Origin: Deinococcus roseus
GTDB lineage: Bacteria > Deinococcota > Deinococci > Deinococcales > Deinococcaceae
Reading direction: 5' to 3'
DNA length: 64,000 nt
Assembly: GCF_014646895.1 (NCBI RefSeq)
Contig: NZ_BMOD01000018.1
Coordinates: forward strand, 42,458-106,457
The position numbers and the translations under genes are program-made. Within the stretch, counting starts at the first letter, position 1; each line of letters begins with the position of its first letter. Under the pieces are notes generated by a model. It had not been told where the DNA came from and did no database searches. It worked only from the letters and a program-made list of their open reading frames with translations. Shown here in pieces: positions 1 through 7,841 of this stretch.

Positions 1-2
1 CG

Positions 3-650
3 CTTTCGGCACTGGGGCTGAAACAGGGCACCCTGGAACGCCTGATGTGGCTCGGGGTGACCACCCTGGCAGATTTAAAAAACTGGAGCCGCAAACAGAT
101 CCAGCATTACTTCGGCACAGAGGCAAAACCCATCCTGGCGCTTTTCTTCGAGAAAAACGTGTGGGTGGCCCGGTACAACCTGCCAAGAGAGGTGATCAGC
201 AAGTTCTTCTTTGATGAACCCGAACAGGAGCCCTTCAAAATCGATCCCGCCCTGAAACTGCTCAGCGAGCACCTCTTCAAGAAACTCTCGGGCCTGCACC
301 CCCGAAAACTGGTGCTCACTGCCGGGACACCGATTGGGAACCTGTGGGCGTCCCGGAACGTCAAAGACCCCATCCAGAAACCACCGACCTTGCAGCACCT
401 GATGCGCCTTGCCCTCGACGATTCATTTGCCCTGCAGTTCGGGGTGGAGAAACTCGAAGTCCGGCTCCTGGACCTCTACCAGCTGGGCGAACAAAAAAGC
501 CTGTTTCAACAGAAACCCTCTTCCATGGACGCCGTGAAGCTCGTGCACCAGAGGTTCGCGGGGGCGATGTTCCATTACCAGATTCATGACCCGTACTCCC
601 AGGCCAGAGACCAGCGGTTCCGCAAGTTGCCTTTCGATGAGGAGGAGTGA
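3..650 (+). CDS. ImuB-like Y-family DNA polymerase, C-terminal part (5' truncated by window)
   Basis: The open frame runs into the window from its left edge, so the N-terminal catalytic domain is not visible. The first residues (LSALGLKQGTLERLMWLGV) followed by TTLADLKNWS look like the helix-hairpin-helix thumb of DinB/ImuB proteins, where a line of the type 'G-V/I-T-T-L-x-D-L' is typical. The rest would be the little-finger and C-terminal region. The call rests mostly on context: a DUF6504 gene starts 1 nt after the stop and DnaE2 follows, which is the usual order of imuB-dnaE2 damage-induced mutagenesis cassettes. ImuB is normally a catalytically poor polymerase that bridges DnaE2 and the beta clamp. 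Whether the active-site acidic residues are present cannot be seen here. Confidence 0.75.
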   Translation, partial: LSALGLKQGTLERLMWLGVTTLADLKNWSRKQIQHYFGTEAKPILALFFEKNVWVARYNLPREVISKFFFDEPEQEPFKIDPALKLLSEHLFKKLSGLHPRKLVLTAGTPIGNLWASRNVKDPIQKPPTLQHLMRLALDDSFALQFGVEKLEVRLLDLYQLGEQKSLFQQKPSSMDAVKLVHQRFAGAMFHYQIHDPYSQARDQRFRKLPFDEEE

Positions 651-651
651 C

Positions 652-888
652 ATGCGGATGGTCATGCAAGTCGCCCATGTGGAAACCCGTGAGGGCCGCA
701 TCAGCCGGGTCACCACCGAGAACCGGGCTTACGTGATCGTCCGCACCGTGGAGCACTGGAGGGCCGGAGGCCGGTGGTGGCGTGGAGAGTACCCCCGCAA
801 TTACTACTTGCTCAGGACCCGTGAAAACACACTGCTGGAAGTCTACGAGGAGGTTTTGACGTGGACCCTGAGCGCGATTCAAGACTGA
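652..888 (+). CDS. DUF6504 family protein of the imuB-dnaE2 cassette
   Basis: A 78-residue protein starting at ATG 652, directly after the stop of the ImuB-like gene, with GAGGAG just upstream as ribosome binding site. The pattern GRWW-x-GEYPRNYYLLRT followed by ENTLLEVYEE and W-x-L fits DUF6504, a small family (RF-V, GRW-x-GE, RDYYRVET, G-x-ELYRD) that usually sits between imuB and dnaE2. Its biochemical role is not established; its constant position suggests it belongs to the mutasome or its control. It overlaps the start of dnaE2 by up to 28 nt, which suggests translational coupling. The family call is by recalled motif and is fairly secure because of the context. Confidence 0.75.
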   Translation: MRMVMQVAHVETREGRISRVTTENRAYVIVRTVEHWRAGGRWWRGEYPRNYYLLRTRENTLLEVYEEVLTWTLSAIQD

Positions 889-3800
889 ATGTGGTTTTCT
901 GCCACTCCTTTTTCTCCCTCGGTGCAGGCACCAGCAGCCCCAGAAGGTTGGTCGAGACCGCCAAGAAGTTCGGGTACACCCACATCGCACTGATTGATGA
1001 AGCGTGCATGGGTGGGGCAGTGGAACTGATGGAGGCCTGCCAGGAGCACGGGCTGCGCCCGATCCTCGGACAAACCCTGCAGGTGCAGGTGGAACTCCTC
1101 GGCCAGACCCTCACCGGTGCCGTGGTGGTGCTGTGCCAGGACCGAGCGGGTTATGCCCAACTCAATGACCTGATCACCTTGCAGAATGAACAGGGTCACG
1201 TGCAACCTGTCCAATTGCAGCCTTTTGAGGTGCTGACGGGAGGAAGGCGGGGTTTGCTGGGAGGACTTTTATTGCAAGGTGACTTTCACAGGGCCAGACT
1301 GTGGCTCCAGCACCTGAAAGGACTTGTGGATGGCCATCTGTTCCTGCAGCTCTGGCATGACCTGTGCCACGGGGATGACCGGATGGCACAGCGCATGGTC
1401 CAGCTTGCCCGAGAGGAAGGGTTACCGTGCGTGGCTGCCCCTGAGATCCGCTATGCAAGTGAGGACCAGTGGCCCCTCTATGATGCGCTGGTGTGCGCGA
1501 GGCTGGGTACCCAAATTGACCAGCCGCACGAACTCCGGCCCGTGAATGGCGCGCAGTGCATCCAGCCCTGGGAGCACTTTCTGCAGCGCCTCCCGTACCC
1601 TGAGGCCATCTGGACCGCCAATCGTCTGGCCCAGATGTGCAGTTTTGACCTCCTGCCGGACCGATTGACGCCAGCAGATGCATCTTTGCCGCCAAATTTC
1701 AGCCCTCACCTGTACTTGATGATGCGGGCCTACCAGGGCCTGGAAGAACGTTATCCCCCTCAACTTTTGACTCAGGCAGACCAGCGCCTGACTTACGAGC
1801 TGGGCATTGTGCGCCAGCACGGCCTGGAGAATTTTTTCCTGCTGGCCACTGAAGTTTCAGACTATTGTCGAGAAAATGGCATCCTGGCTGCAGGTCGGGG
1901 CAGTGCAGCTGGGAGTGTGTTGTGTTTTGTTCTGGGCATCACCCAGGTGGATCCCATCAAACATGGCTTGCTGTTCGAGCGTTTTCTGCATGGGGAGAAA
2001 AAGGCCATGCCTGACGTAGACATCGACATTTCCAGCAGCAGACGCAGAGAGGTCCTGGCCTGGGTGGAAAAACGGTTTGGCGAGGTGGGCAAAGAGGCCA
2101 TGGTTTGCAACAGGATCACTTACCGCTTGCCCAGTGCAGTGCAGGATCTGGCCCGTGCCCTGGGGTTGCCGCAGCAGCAGGCCGCTGACCTGACCAAACG
2201 GCTGGGTCGGGATTTTCGGCATTTGCGTCCCGGTGACGCCCAGAAAGCAGCCATGATTTTTGATGAGGTTCTGGGAAATGCTCCTGCCAAGACCGTGTTG
2301 CTGGACATCCTGTCTCGGATGGAAAGGGGTTTTGTGCGGCATCTCGCTCCACATTCGGGTGGGGTGGTGCTGTCCCGTGAACCCCTGTCTCACTACAGTC
2401 CTCTGCGCACATCGTCTGGAGGCATCAGAACCCTGGAATTTGACAAGAACGACATCGAAACCCTGGGACTCATCAAACTGGATCTGCTGGGTCTGAGGAT
2501 GTTCTCGGCGATTGAGAATGCCCTTGCAGAGATTGAGCGGGTGGAAGGCAAACGTCTGGATCCCGCAAGGCTTCCTGACCACCCTAAAGTGTGGTGGCGC
2601 ATTTCGCGGGGAGACAACATCGGGGCATTTCAGATTGAAAGCCCGGGGCAGATGCAGTTGTCGGCCAGAAACCAGCCCCGAAACTTGACGGAACTGGCCC
2701 ATCAGGTGGCCCTCTTTCGTCCCGGACCGATCCAGTCGAACACTGTGCACCCTTATTTGAGACGCAAGGCAGGCAAAGAAAAAGTGCCTCATTTGCACCC
2801 AAGCATCACGCCCATCCTACAGGGGACGTATGGCACAGTGCTGTACCAGGAGCAGGTGCTGAGGATTTGCGTGCATTTTGCAGGCCTGGGCTGGCTGCAG
2901 GCGGACCGGTACCGCAAAAAACTCTCAGCATGGGAGGATGAAACAGAGCTGGCCAGCCTCAAAGTACAGTTCGTGGAGCAAGCGGTGACCACGCATGCCG
3001 GGTCAGACCATCCAGTGAGCCCAGATCTGGCCGAGCAGGTGTTTTCGATGATTGCAGCCTTCAGAGGCTATGGGTTTGCGGAGTCTCATGCAGTGGCGTT
3101 TGCGCAGCATGCTTACGTGTCCGCTTACCTGAAAGAGTTTTTTTCCGCAGCTTATTTTGTGGGAATCTTGAACCACGAGCCGGGGATGTATTCGCGCCAG
3201 ACCATCACCCAGGAGTGCTTGAAAAGGGGGGTGGAGGTGCTTTCATTGGACATCAATCAGAGCCAGGTGCTCTTCCAGGTGGAAGTGAAAAAAGGCCTGT
3301 GGGGTAAACCGGTGCAGGGCATCCGGTTTGGGCTCTCTGGAGTGAAGGGGCTGCAAGAGGACAGCCCGGCCCGCATTGTGCTGGAACGGACCCGGGGTCT
3401 GTTTGCTTCCCTGCAGGACTTTTACACCCGCGTGTCCTTGCAGTCTTCGGAGTACGAGGCCCTGGTCCTCGGAGGGGCGTTTGATCTGCTGCTTTCCAGG
3501 CGGGACGCCCTGTACCAGCTGAAAACCCTGCAAGGGGCCACCCGAGGTGGGGGAGGGGCGCTTTTTTTGCCGGAGGTGGCTACGCCTGCATTGGTTCCTT
3601 TGACAGAGCGTGAATCCCACCTGCTGGACATGCAGTTCAAACGGGCGTCGGAATCAGGGCGGCACATCATGGACCTGTACCGGACGGAACTGCAAAGCCT
3701 GGAGGTGTTGCCCCTGAGGGTCCTCAATGACGGGGACCGGGTGAGGACGGCTGGTTGGGTGATCAGCAAGCAGAGGCCGCCGAGTGCTCGCGGGGTGGCT

Positions 3801-4004
3801 TTTTTTGCGCTGGAAGATGGACCTGTGCGGGCACAGGTGATCATTTCGCCTGAACTGTGGGAGAAAGAGCGGGTGCTCCTCAGGGACGTGCAGTTACTGA
3901 TTGTGGAGGGCCGGGTGCAAGCAAGTGGTGTAAATGTGGCTTTGGTGGCCGAATCCTTGTGGTGCCTGGTGCGCAGGCCTCAATTGGTGTCCCAGAAGTC
4001 GTGA
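861..4004 (+). CDS. dnaE2: Error-prone DNA polymerase III alpha subunit DnaE2
   Basis: A 1047-residue C-family polymerase; length is normal for DnaE2. An N-terminal PHP domain is followed by the palm with GRGSAAG near residue 348 and PDVDID at about 384-389 (two catalytic aspartates), then PGPIQSN, the Y-Q-E-Q-V-L-R-I motif, GYGFAESHA and a C-terminal OB-fold segment beginning near VRTAGWV. DnaE2 extends DNA past lesions with ImuB in damage-induced mutagenesis. The PHP metal site looks degenerate: the first motif reads VFCHSFFS instead of LHxHS and the second LIDEA instead of LTDHD, as expected of a polymerase without PHP nuclease activity. Start is GTG 861 inside the DUF6504 gene; GTG 891 is an alternative. 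A plasmid-borne copy would raise mutagenesis or lesion bypass in the host. Confidence 0.93.
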   Translation: MDPERDSRLNVVFCHSFFSLGAGTSSPRRLVETAKKFGYTHIALIDEACMGGAVELMEACQEHGLRPILGQTLQVQVELLGQTLTGAVVVLCQDRAGYAQLNDLITLQNEQGHVQPVQLQPFEVLTGGRRGLLGGLLLQGDFHRARLWLQHLKGLVDGHLFLQLWHDLCHGDDRMAQRMVQLAREEGLPCVAAPEIRYASEDQWPLYDALVCARLGTQIDQPHELRPVNGAQCIQPWEHFLQRLPYPEAIWTANRLAQMCSFDLLPDRLTPADASLPPNFSPHLYLMMRAYQGLEERYPPQLLTQADQRLTYELGIVRQHGLENFFLLATEVSDYCRENGILAAGRGSAAGSVLCFVLGITQVDPIKHGLLFERFLHGEKKAMPDVDIDISSSRRREVLAWVEKRFGEVGKEAMVCNRITYRLPSAVQDLARALGLPQQQAADLTKRLGRDFRHLRPGDAQKAAMIFDEVLGNAPAKTVLLDILSRMERGFVRHLAPHSGGVVLSREPLSHYSPLRTSSGGIRTLEFDKNDIETLGLIKLDLLGLRMFSAIENALAEIERVEGKRLDPARLPDHPKVWWRISRGDNIGAFQIESPGQMQLSARNQPRNLTELAHQVALFRPGPIQSNTVHPYLRRKAGKEKVPHLHPSITPILQGTYGTVLYQEQVLRICVHFAGLGWLQADRYRKKLSAWEDETELASLKVQFVEQAVTTHAGSDHPVSPDLAEQVFSMIAAFRGYGFAESHAVAFAQHAYVSAYLKEFFSAAYFVGILNHEPGMYSRQTITQECLKRGVEVLSLDINQSQVLFQVEVKKGLWGKPVQGIRFGLSGVKGLQEDSPARIVLERTRGLFASLQDFYTRVSLQSSEYEALVLGGAFDLLLSRRDALYQLKTLQGATRGGGGALFLPEVATPALVPLTERESHLLDMQFKRASESGRHIMDLYRTELQSLEVLPLRVLNDGDRVRTAGWVISKQRPPSARGVAFFALEDGPVRAQVIISPELWEKERVLLRDVQLLIVEGRVQASGVNVALVAESLWCLVRRPQLVSQKS

Positions 4005-4123
4005 GGGTGTGCTGCTTCGTTGAAGCAGGTAATGGCCAGCACCCATGCTAGGGTTTTCAGGTGTTGTGGTTTGGGCGCTTCAAGACCAAAGTCGCTTCAG
4101 GGGTCCGGTTGGAGCCTGTGTGA

Positions 4124-4393
4124 TCAGCAGGTGGCACAGGGTTTCGTGTCATCTGATTTGAGTGCGTATGGCTTGGAGGGCAGCACCCTGCACAAATGGC
4201 AGGGAACATCCTGTGCAGGGGTGATGCCGCAGTCACTGCAAGGGCCTGTGATGCCTGTGCCCTGCAGGGTGTCTTGGAGGGATCTTGGGAGGGACATGGA
4301 GAGCACGGCCATGAACAGCAGGGCTGACAGCAGGGTGATTTGCAATGATATTCGTATGGGTGAGGGTTCGGAGGTCGGAGCTTGAAGCAGCAT
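4124..4393 (-). CDS. Small Cys-rich membrane-anchored or secreted protein, hypothetical
   Basis: An 89-residue ORF with a hydrophobic segment (ISLQITLLSALLFMAVLSM) near the N-terminus followed by three CxxC-type pairs (CSDC, CHLC, CATC). Function is unknown; the layout recalls small periplasmic metal- or redox-related proteins such as DUF2946, but no specific match can be claimed. Support for a real gene comes from TATAAT at 4399-4404 on the minus strand, placed 5 nt before the ATG, the leaderless arrangement seen repeatedly in this window. It is convergent with dnaE2. The alternative is that this is a chance ORF in a 650-bp interval without other genes. Confidence 0.4.
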   Translation of the reverse strand: MLLQAPTSEPSPIRISLQITLLSALLFMAVLSMSLPRSLQDTLQGTGITGPCSDCGITPAQDVPCHLCRVLPSKPYALKSDDTKPCATC

Positions 4394-4657
4394 GCTTCAT
4401 TATATTTACCTGTGAAGGTTTCCATCAGGGGTGGTTGACGCTGGCTTTTGCACCTTCAGTGAATGGAGGGCATTTTAGGCTTTGGTGTGGATGATTCTAA
4501 CGGTTGCTGTGCGGGTTTTAATTCGCATTTTGCTTTTCAAAGTTTTTTGTGGTTGTCAATGGGGAAATGCCTATCCGTGAAATCCCTTACAATGGGATTT
4601 TGTTTTGGGTGGGATTACAATGATTTGGAGTTGAATTTGTTTTGGGGTGAAAGGTGC

Positions 4658-5287
4658 GTGACTGCTGTGATCACAACTGATGTGATTGTTCGCCTGAACA
4701 AAAGAGTTCCCCAGCCTGATGCAGTGTCCCGGAGAATCACGCAGGCATGCAAGCAGTTTGGGATTGATGACAGGATCCAGCAGGCGCACTTTGTCGCGCA
4801 GTTGATGGCGGAGAGCAGCCTGATTCCCAAAGAGGAGAACCTGTCTTACACAGCGAGGCGCATCTTGCAGGTGTGGCCTTCTCGCTTCAAAAGCCTGGCT
4901 GAGGCTTTGCCTTACGAGAGGAACCCTGAGGCCCTGGCCAACAAGGTGTACGGCAATCGGGCTGAGCTTGGGAACGTCCATCCCGGTGATGGTTGGGTTT
5001 TCAGGGGGCGGGGGTACATTCAGTTGACGGGGAGACGCAATTACACCCTGTATGGCAGGAGGCTGGGTGTGAATCTGGTGGATGCCCCGCAATTGCTGTT
5101 GCAGGCGGGGGTGGGGTCTCTGGCCGCTGCGGTGTTTTGGAGCGATCATGGTTGCAACGACATTGCTGCTGACCGCAGGTTGACGGTGCAGGACAAGTGT
5201 GCAAGGATCACCAAGAAAATCACGGGGTCGGAAAGGGACTGGCAGAGGCGTTTGGTGCTCACCCGACAGGTGCTGAATTTGTTGTAG
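4658..5287 (+). CDS. GH19-type chitinase/lysozyme (endolysin-like)
   Basis: The protein begins with RLNKRVPQPDAVSRRI and continues ACKQFGIDDRIQQAHFVAQ, ESSLIPKEENLSYTA, the glycoside hydrolase family 19 pattern in which the Glu of the HF-x-AQ-x-x-x-ES motif is the likely catalytic acid. GYIQLTGRRNY (the GRG-x-IQLTGR-x-NY signature) is also clear. Proteins of this size are phage endolysins or peptidoglycan hydrolases rather than fungal-type chitinases. No signal peptide is obvious. The frame is open upstream to 4463, but GTG 4658 with the G-rich AAAGG just before it gives a protein starting close to the domain; GTG 4667 or 4682 are also possible. On a conjugative element it could open the cell wall, or it may be a phage remnant; a separate transglycosylase lies in the conjugation locus. 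Confidence 0.75.
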   Translation: MTAVITTDVIVRLNKRVPQPDAVSRRITQACKQFGIDDRIQQAHFVAQLMAESSLIPKEENLSYTARRILQVWPSRFKSLAEALPYERNPEALANKVYGNRAELGNVHPGDGWVFRGRGYIQLTGRRNYTLYGRRLGVNLVDAPQLLLQAGVGSLAAAVFWSDHGCNDIAADRRLTVQDKCARITKKITGSERDWQRRLVLTRQVLNLL

Positions 5288-5326
5288 CCATGAGAGCAAC
5301 AGCGACGTTTGCGGGTGTTTTCTGGT

Positions 5327-5563
5327 TCAGGTCTGGGGGTCTTCGTCCCAGTGGATGGTGATGCGTCTGGCCCCGAGGGCCTGCAGCACTTTCAGCAGGG
5401 TGTGGGTCACCAGGGGTTTTTGACCCTGCAGGTACTGGTTGATGACCTGTCCGGGGTTTTTGCTGTCTGGGCTGATCTGCTGCCCGAGGTCTTTCTGGGT
5501 GCGCTTTTGGTGGCGCATGCGGGTGCGGATCTGGTCGATGAGTTGTTCTTCCAGGTTGGGCAT
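5327..5563 (-). CDS. XRE-family helix-turn-helix regulator
   Basis: A 78-residue protein with a lambda-repressor-type HTH: RTQKDLGQQI then a recognition-helix region GQVINQYLQGQKPLV and a helix TLLKVLQALGA. It has little beyond the DNA-binding domain, apart from a short acidic tail (HWDEDPQT). It is divergent from the helicase gene at 5679, and the 115-bp gap holds four 21-bp operator-like repeats. A -10-like TAACGT lies 5 nt before its ATG on the minus strand, so it may be leaderless. The arrangement suggests that it represses both itself and the helicase/transglycosylase operon. It would be the regulator of that module, and not a plasmid-wide one, because the repeat was not noticed elsewhere in the window. 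Confidence 0.85.
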   Translation of the reverse strand: MPNLEEQLIDQIRTRMRHQKRTQKDLGQQISPDSKNPGQVINQYLQGQKPLVTHTLLKVLQALGARRITIHWDEDPQT

Positions 5564-5579
5564 GATTCACGTTAGCACA

Positions 5580-5663
5580 TCAATCTGTAGGATAGATTTA
5601 TCAATCCAATAGATATAAAAATCAATCCAATAGATATAAAAATCAATCCAATAGATTGATTTC
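5580..5663. repeat. Four 21-bp direct repeats, probable operator array of the XRE regulator
   Basis: Copies start at 5580, 5601, 5622 and 5643. The core is TCAATCCAATAGATATA followed by A residues; copies 2 and 3 are identical, copy 1 is diverged (TCAATCTGTAGGATAGA) and copy 4 completes a perfect inverted repeat ATCAATC-N5-GATTGAT at 5642-5660. The exact 21-bp period (two helical turns) places sites on one DNA face. Copy 4 ends 3 bp before the -10 box of the helicase gene and copy 1 lies over the upstream part of the regulator promoter. Binding by the neighbouring XRE protein is inferred. Iterons of a replication origin are a less likely alternative since no initiator gene is adjacent. Confidence 0.8.
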
Positions 5664-5666
5664 TGA

Positions 5667-5672
5667 TAGAAT
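5667..5672 (+). promoter_or_regulatory. -10 box of leaderless helicase/transglycosylase operon
   Basis: TAGAAT lies 6 nt before the ATG at 5679 and no Shine-Dalgarno sequence is present. Transcription would start at or very near the A of the ATG. The -35 position falls inside the fourth operator repeat. Confidence 0.6.
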
Positions 5673-5678
5673 GGGTGC

Positions 5679-7841
5679 ATGGAAAAGGCGATCTTCCCCT
5701 CACTGGACATGCTTTTCTCCACCGGAGAACCCCCCAAAGACCTCATTTTGCAGCTTCCCACCGGGGCAGGAAAAACCCACCTTGCCCGACTGGCTTCCCA
5801 GCACACCGCGCATCAGGGCTTCAAAATTGTTTACCTGTGCCCGCTCAAGACCATGGCCCAGGAAATCCACGACACCTGGGCTGAAACCCTCAAAGTGGGC
5901 CTCTACACAGCAGACACCGAATTCACGGACCAGCCCCCGCTGGAGCAGGACGTGCTGATTTTCACCTACGAAAAATTCGAGTTCATCACCCGCTTCTGGC
6001 GCGAACACTGGGACTGGATTCCCCAGGTGAATTTGCTGGTGGTCGATGAATTCCACATGCTCGCCGATCCCCACCGGGGACCCACCCTGGAAAGCGCACT
6101 CACCCGTTTCCGCAGGCTGAACCCCTTCGTGCGCACCCTGGCCCTCTCTGCCACCCTTGGAAACCTCCCAGAGCTTGGAGAGTGGCTTCAGGCCGAAACG
6201 CATCACAGCACCCACCGACCTGTGCCTCTGAATTGGCGGGTGGTGCCCTTCACCGGCAGCTCCAAAGAAGACCTGCTGCAAGCAGAACTGATCACCCCCA
6301 AAAGCACCCTGGTGTTCGTGGGGTCCCGCAGCCGCGCCGAACAACTCGCCAAGAAGTTTGGGGCCGCTGCGCACCACGCAGGCCTCAGTCCTCAGGCGAG
6401 ACAGCACACCGAGGCCCAGTTTCGGGCAGGAAAAATCCTCACGCTTTTCTGCACCCCCACCCTGGAGATGGGACTGAACCTGCCAGCCCAGCGGGTGATC
6501 CTCTACGACATGGAACGCTACCATCAGGGGGAGTACGTGCCGATCAGCGTGAACAGTGCCTGGCAACGGGCAGGCAGAGCAGGCAGACCCGGACTGCACC
6601 TGGAAGGGGAAGCGGTGGTGTTCATCTACCGGTACCCCAGCCATGCCCAGCCTTACCTGCAGGGGAAGTTCGAGCCCATCCGCAGTGGCCTCAAACACGG
6701 CCACCTCACCAGCTGGATTGTCGCGGAGGTTGCAGCCCGCACCAGCAGGACCCTGGAAGAACTGCAGTGCGCCTACCAGCACACCCTGCGTTCCAGGCAG
6801 CACCCGGAGGACCTGGGACGCCCTGTGAACAGCCTGATTTTCACCGGAGCGCTGAAGGAGGAGGCGGGCTCACTGAAAGTCACCCGCACCGGCTGGATTG
6901 CCGCTCGGTACATGCTGCAGGTGGACACCGTCTTGCAACTCAGCGGTCAGTTCTCTGCTGACCTCACTTTCTTTGACCTGCTGGTGCTTGCGGTCAGCAC
7001 GCCGGACGTGCAGGTCCTGCTGCCTTCCCGCGAAGCCCTCCGTGATCTGCTTTTCCGGGTGGGCCGCGAGCCCCGCACAATGCTCACAGGCACCCCCAGT
7101 CGGGACCTCACCACCCTGCCCATCACCCACGCGGAACTGCTCGGCGCGTACCACACGTCTTGCGTGCTGCGCAGCCACACCCGCCAGGAAGAACCCACCG
7201 TGCCCACTTCTGACCTCCGGCAGGCCTCAGAGCAGGTGTGCCGGGTGCTGCAGGCCTTCGCCGAACTGCTTCCGGTTCAGGACAACCCGGCTTTCCTGGA
7301 GGTGCAACGGAAAACCCGGGTGCTGGCCTTGATGGTCAGGCATGGCCTGACCGAGGAACACGCCACGTTGACCTTGATTCCAGGCATCGGGGGGGTGCAT
7401 GCCCGCACATTGCTGGAGAGGGGCATCACAGACATTGAGGGTCTCGCGCTCAGTGATCCGGCCAGCTGGGCCGGGGAGGGGATCCGTCTGGAGCGTGCTG
7501 AGAGGTGGGTCGAACTTGCAGCAGGGCTGGTGAAGTCCTGTGGTGCCTGGACCTTCAAGGAAGACCTGCCCTTGCTGCTGCAACCCCAGGATGAACCCCA
7601 GCTGGACGAGCAGGCCTGGTACCGGGCGATGCGGGCACGGGAACTCACCGTGCACCCCACCAGCACCCCAGGGGTTTTTGAGGTGGTGGGGTTCGATCCA
7701 CGCACCGTGAATCTGAACCTGGGTTTCACCCGGAAATGCAATTGCCTCGATTCGCGCAGGGGCCACGATTGCAAGCATTTGCTGGCCGTGCAGCGCTTCC
7801 TGGCCCTCTCGCAGACTTTTCCCAAGGAGAAAACTGCATGA
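5679..7841 (+). CDS. Ski2/Hel308-like DEAD/DEAH helicase with C-terminal SWIM zinc finger
   Basis: A 720-residue superfamily 2 helicase. Motif I is LPTGAGKT (residues 26-33), motif II VDEFH (123-126 DEFH), motif III LSAT (156-159), and motif VI QRAGRAGRPG lies in the second RecA domain near residue 295. A helix-hairpin-helix follows around residue 567 (LTLIPGIGGVHARTLLERGI), as in Hel308/Ski2 proteins that unwind branched or nicked DNA. The C-terminus carries CNC-x8-C-K-H (C687, C689, C698, H700), the CxCxnCxH pattern of a SWIM zinc finger, which binds DNA or protein. The ATG of the next gene overlaps the stop codon, so the two proteins are made together. A helicase with a SWIM domain coupled to a transglycosylase suggests a machine that modifies or surveys DNA. 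The exact substrate is unknown. Confidence 0.85.
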   Translation: MEKAIFPSLDMLFSTGEPPKDLILQLPTGAGKTHLARLASQHTAHQGFKIVYLCPLKTMAQEIHDTWAETLKVGLYTADTEFTDQPPLEQDVLIFTYEKFEFITRFWREHWDWIPQVNLLVVDEFHMLADPHRGPTLESALTRFRRLNPFVRTLALSATLGNLPELGEWLQAETHHSTHRPVPLNWRVVPFTGSSKEDLLQAELITPKSTLVFVGSRSRAEQLAKKFGAAAHHAGLSPQARQHTEAQFRAGKILTLFCTPTLEMGLNLPAQRVILYDMERYHQGEYVPISVNSAWQRAGRAGRPGLHLEGEAVVFIYRYPSHAQPYLQGKFEPIRSGLKHGHLTSWIVAEVAARTSRTLEELQCAYQHTLRSRQHPEDLGRPVNSLIFTGALKEEAGSLKVTRTGWIAARYMLQVDTVLQLSGQFSADLTFFDLLVLAVSTPDVQVLLPSREALRDLLFRVGREPRTMLTGTPSRDLTTLPITHAELLGAYHTSCVLRSHTRQEEPTVPTSDLRQASEQVCRVLQAFAELLPVQDNPAFLEVQRKTRVLALMVRHGLTEEHATLTLIPGIGGVHARTLLERGITDIEGLALSDPASWAGEGIRLERAERWVELAAGLVKSCGAWTFKEDLPLLLQPQDEPQLDEQAWYRAMRARELTVHPTSTPGVFEVVGFDPRTVNLNLGFTRKCNCLDSRRGHDCKHLLAVQRFLALSQTFPKEKTA

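Noticed and set aside
861..4004. Replicative DnaE1
   Set aside because: Length of about 1050 residues, degenerate PHP motifs and the ImuB/DUF6504 neighbours indicate DnaE2.
4020..4385. 121-codon ORF on the + strand
   Set aside because: No ribosome binding site or promoter and a random-looking product; the opposite-strand ORF has a better start signal.
5580..5663. CRISPR-like array
   Set aside because: The repeats are contiguous with a 21-bp period and have no spacers; they are operator-type direct repeats.
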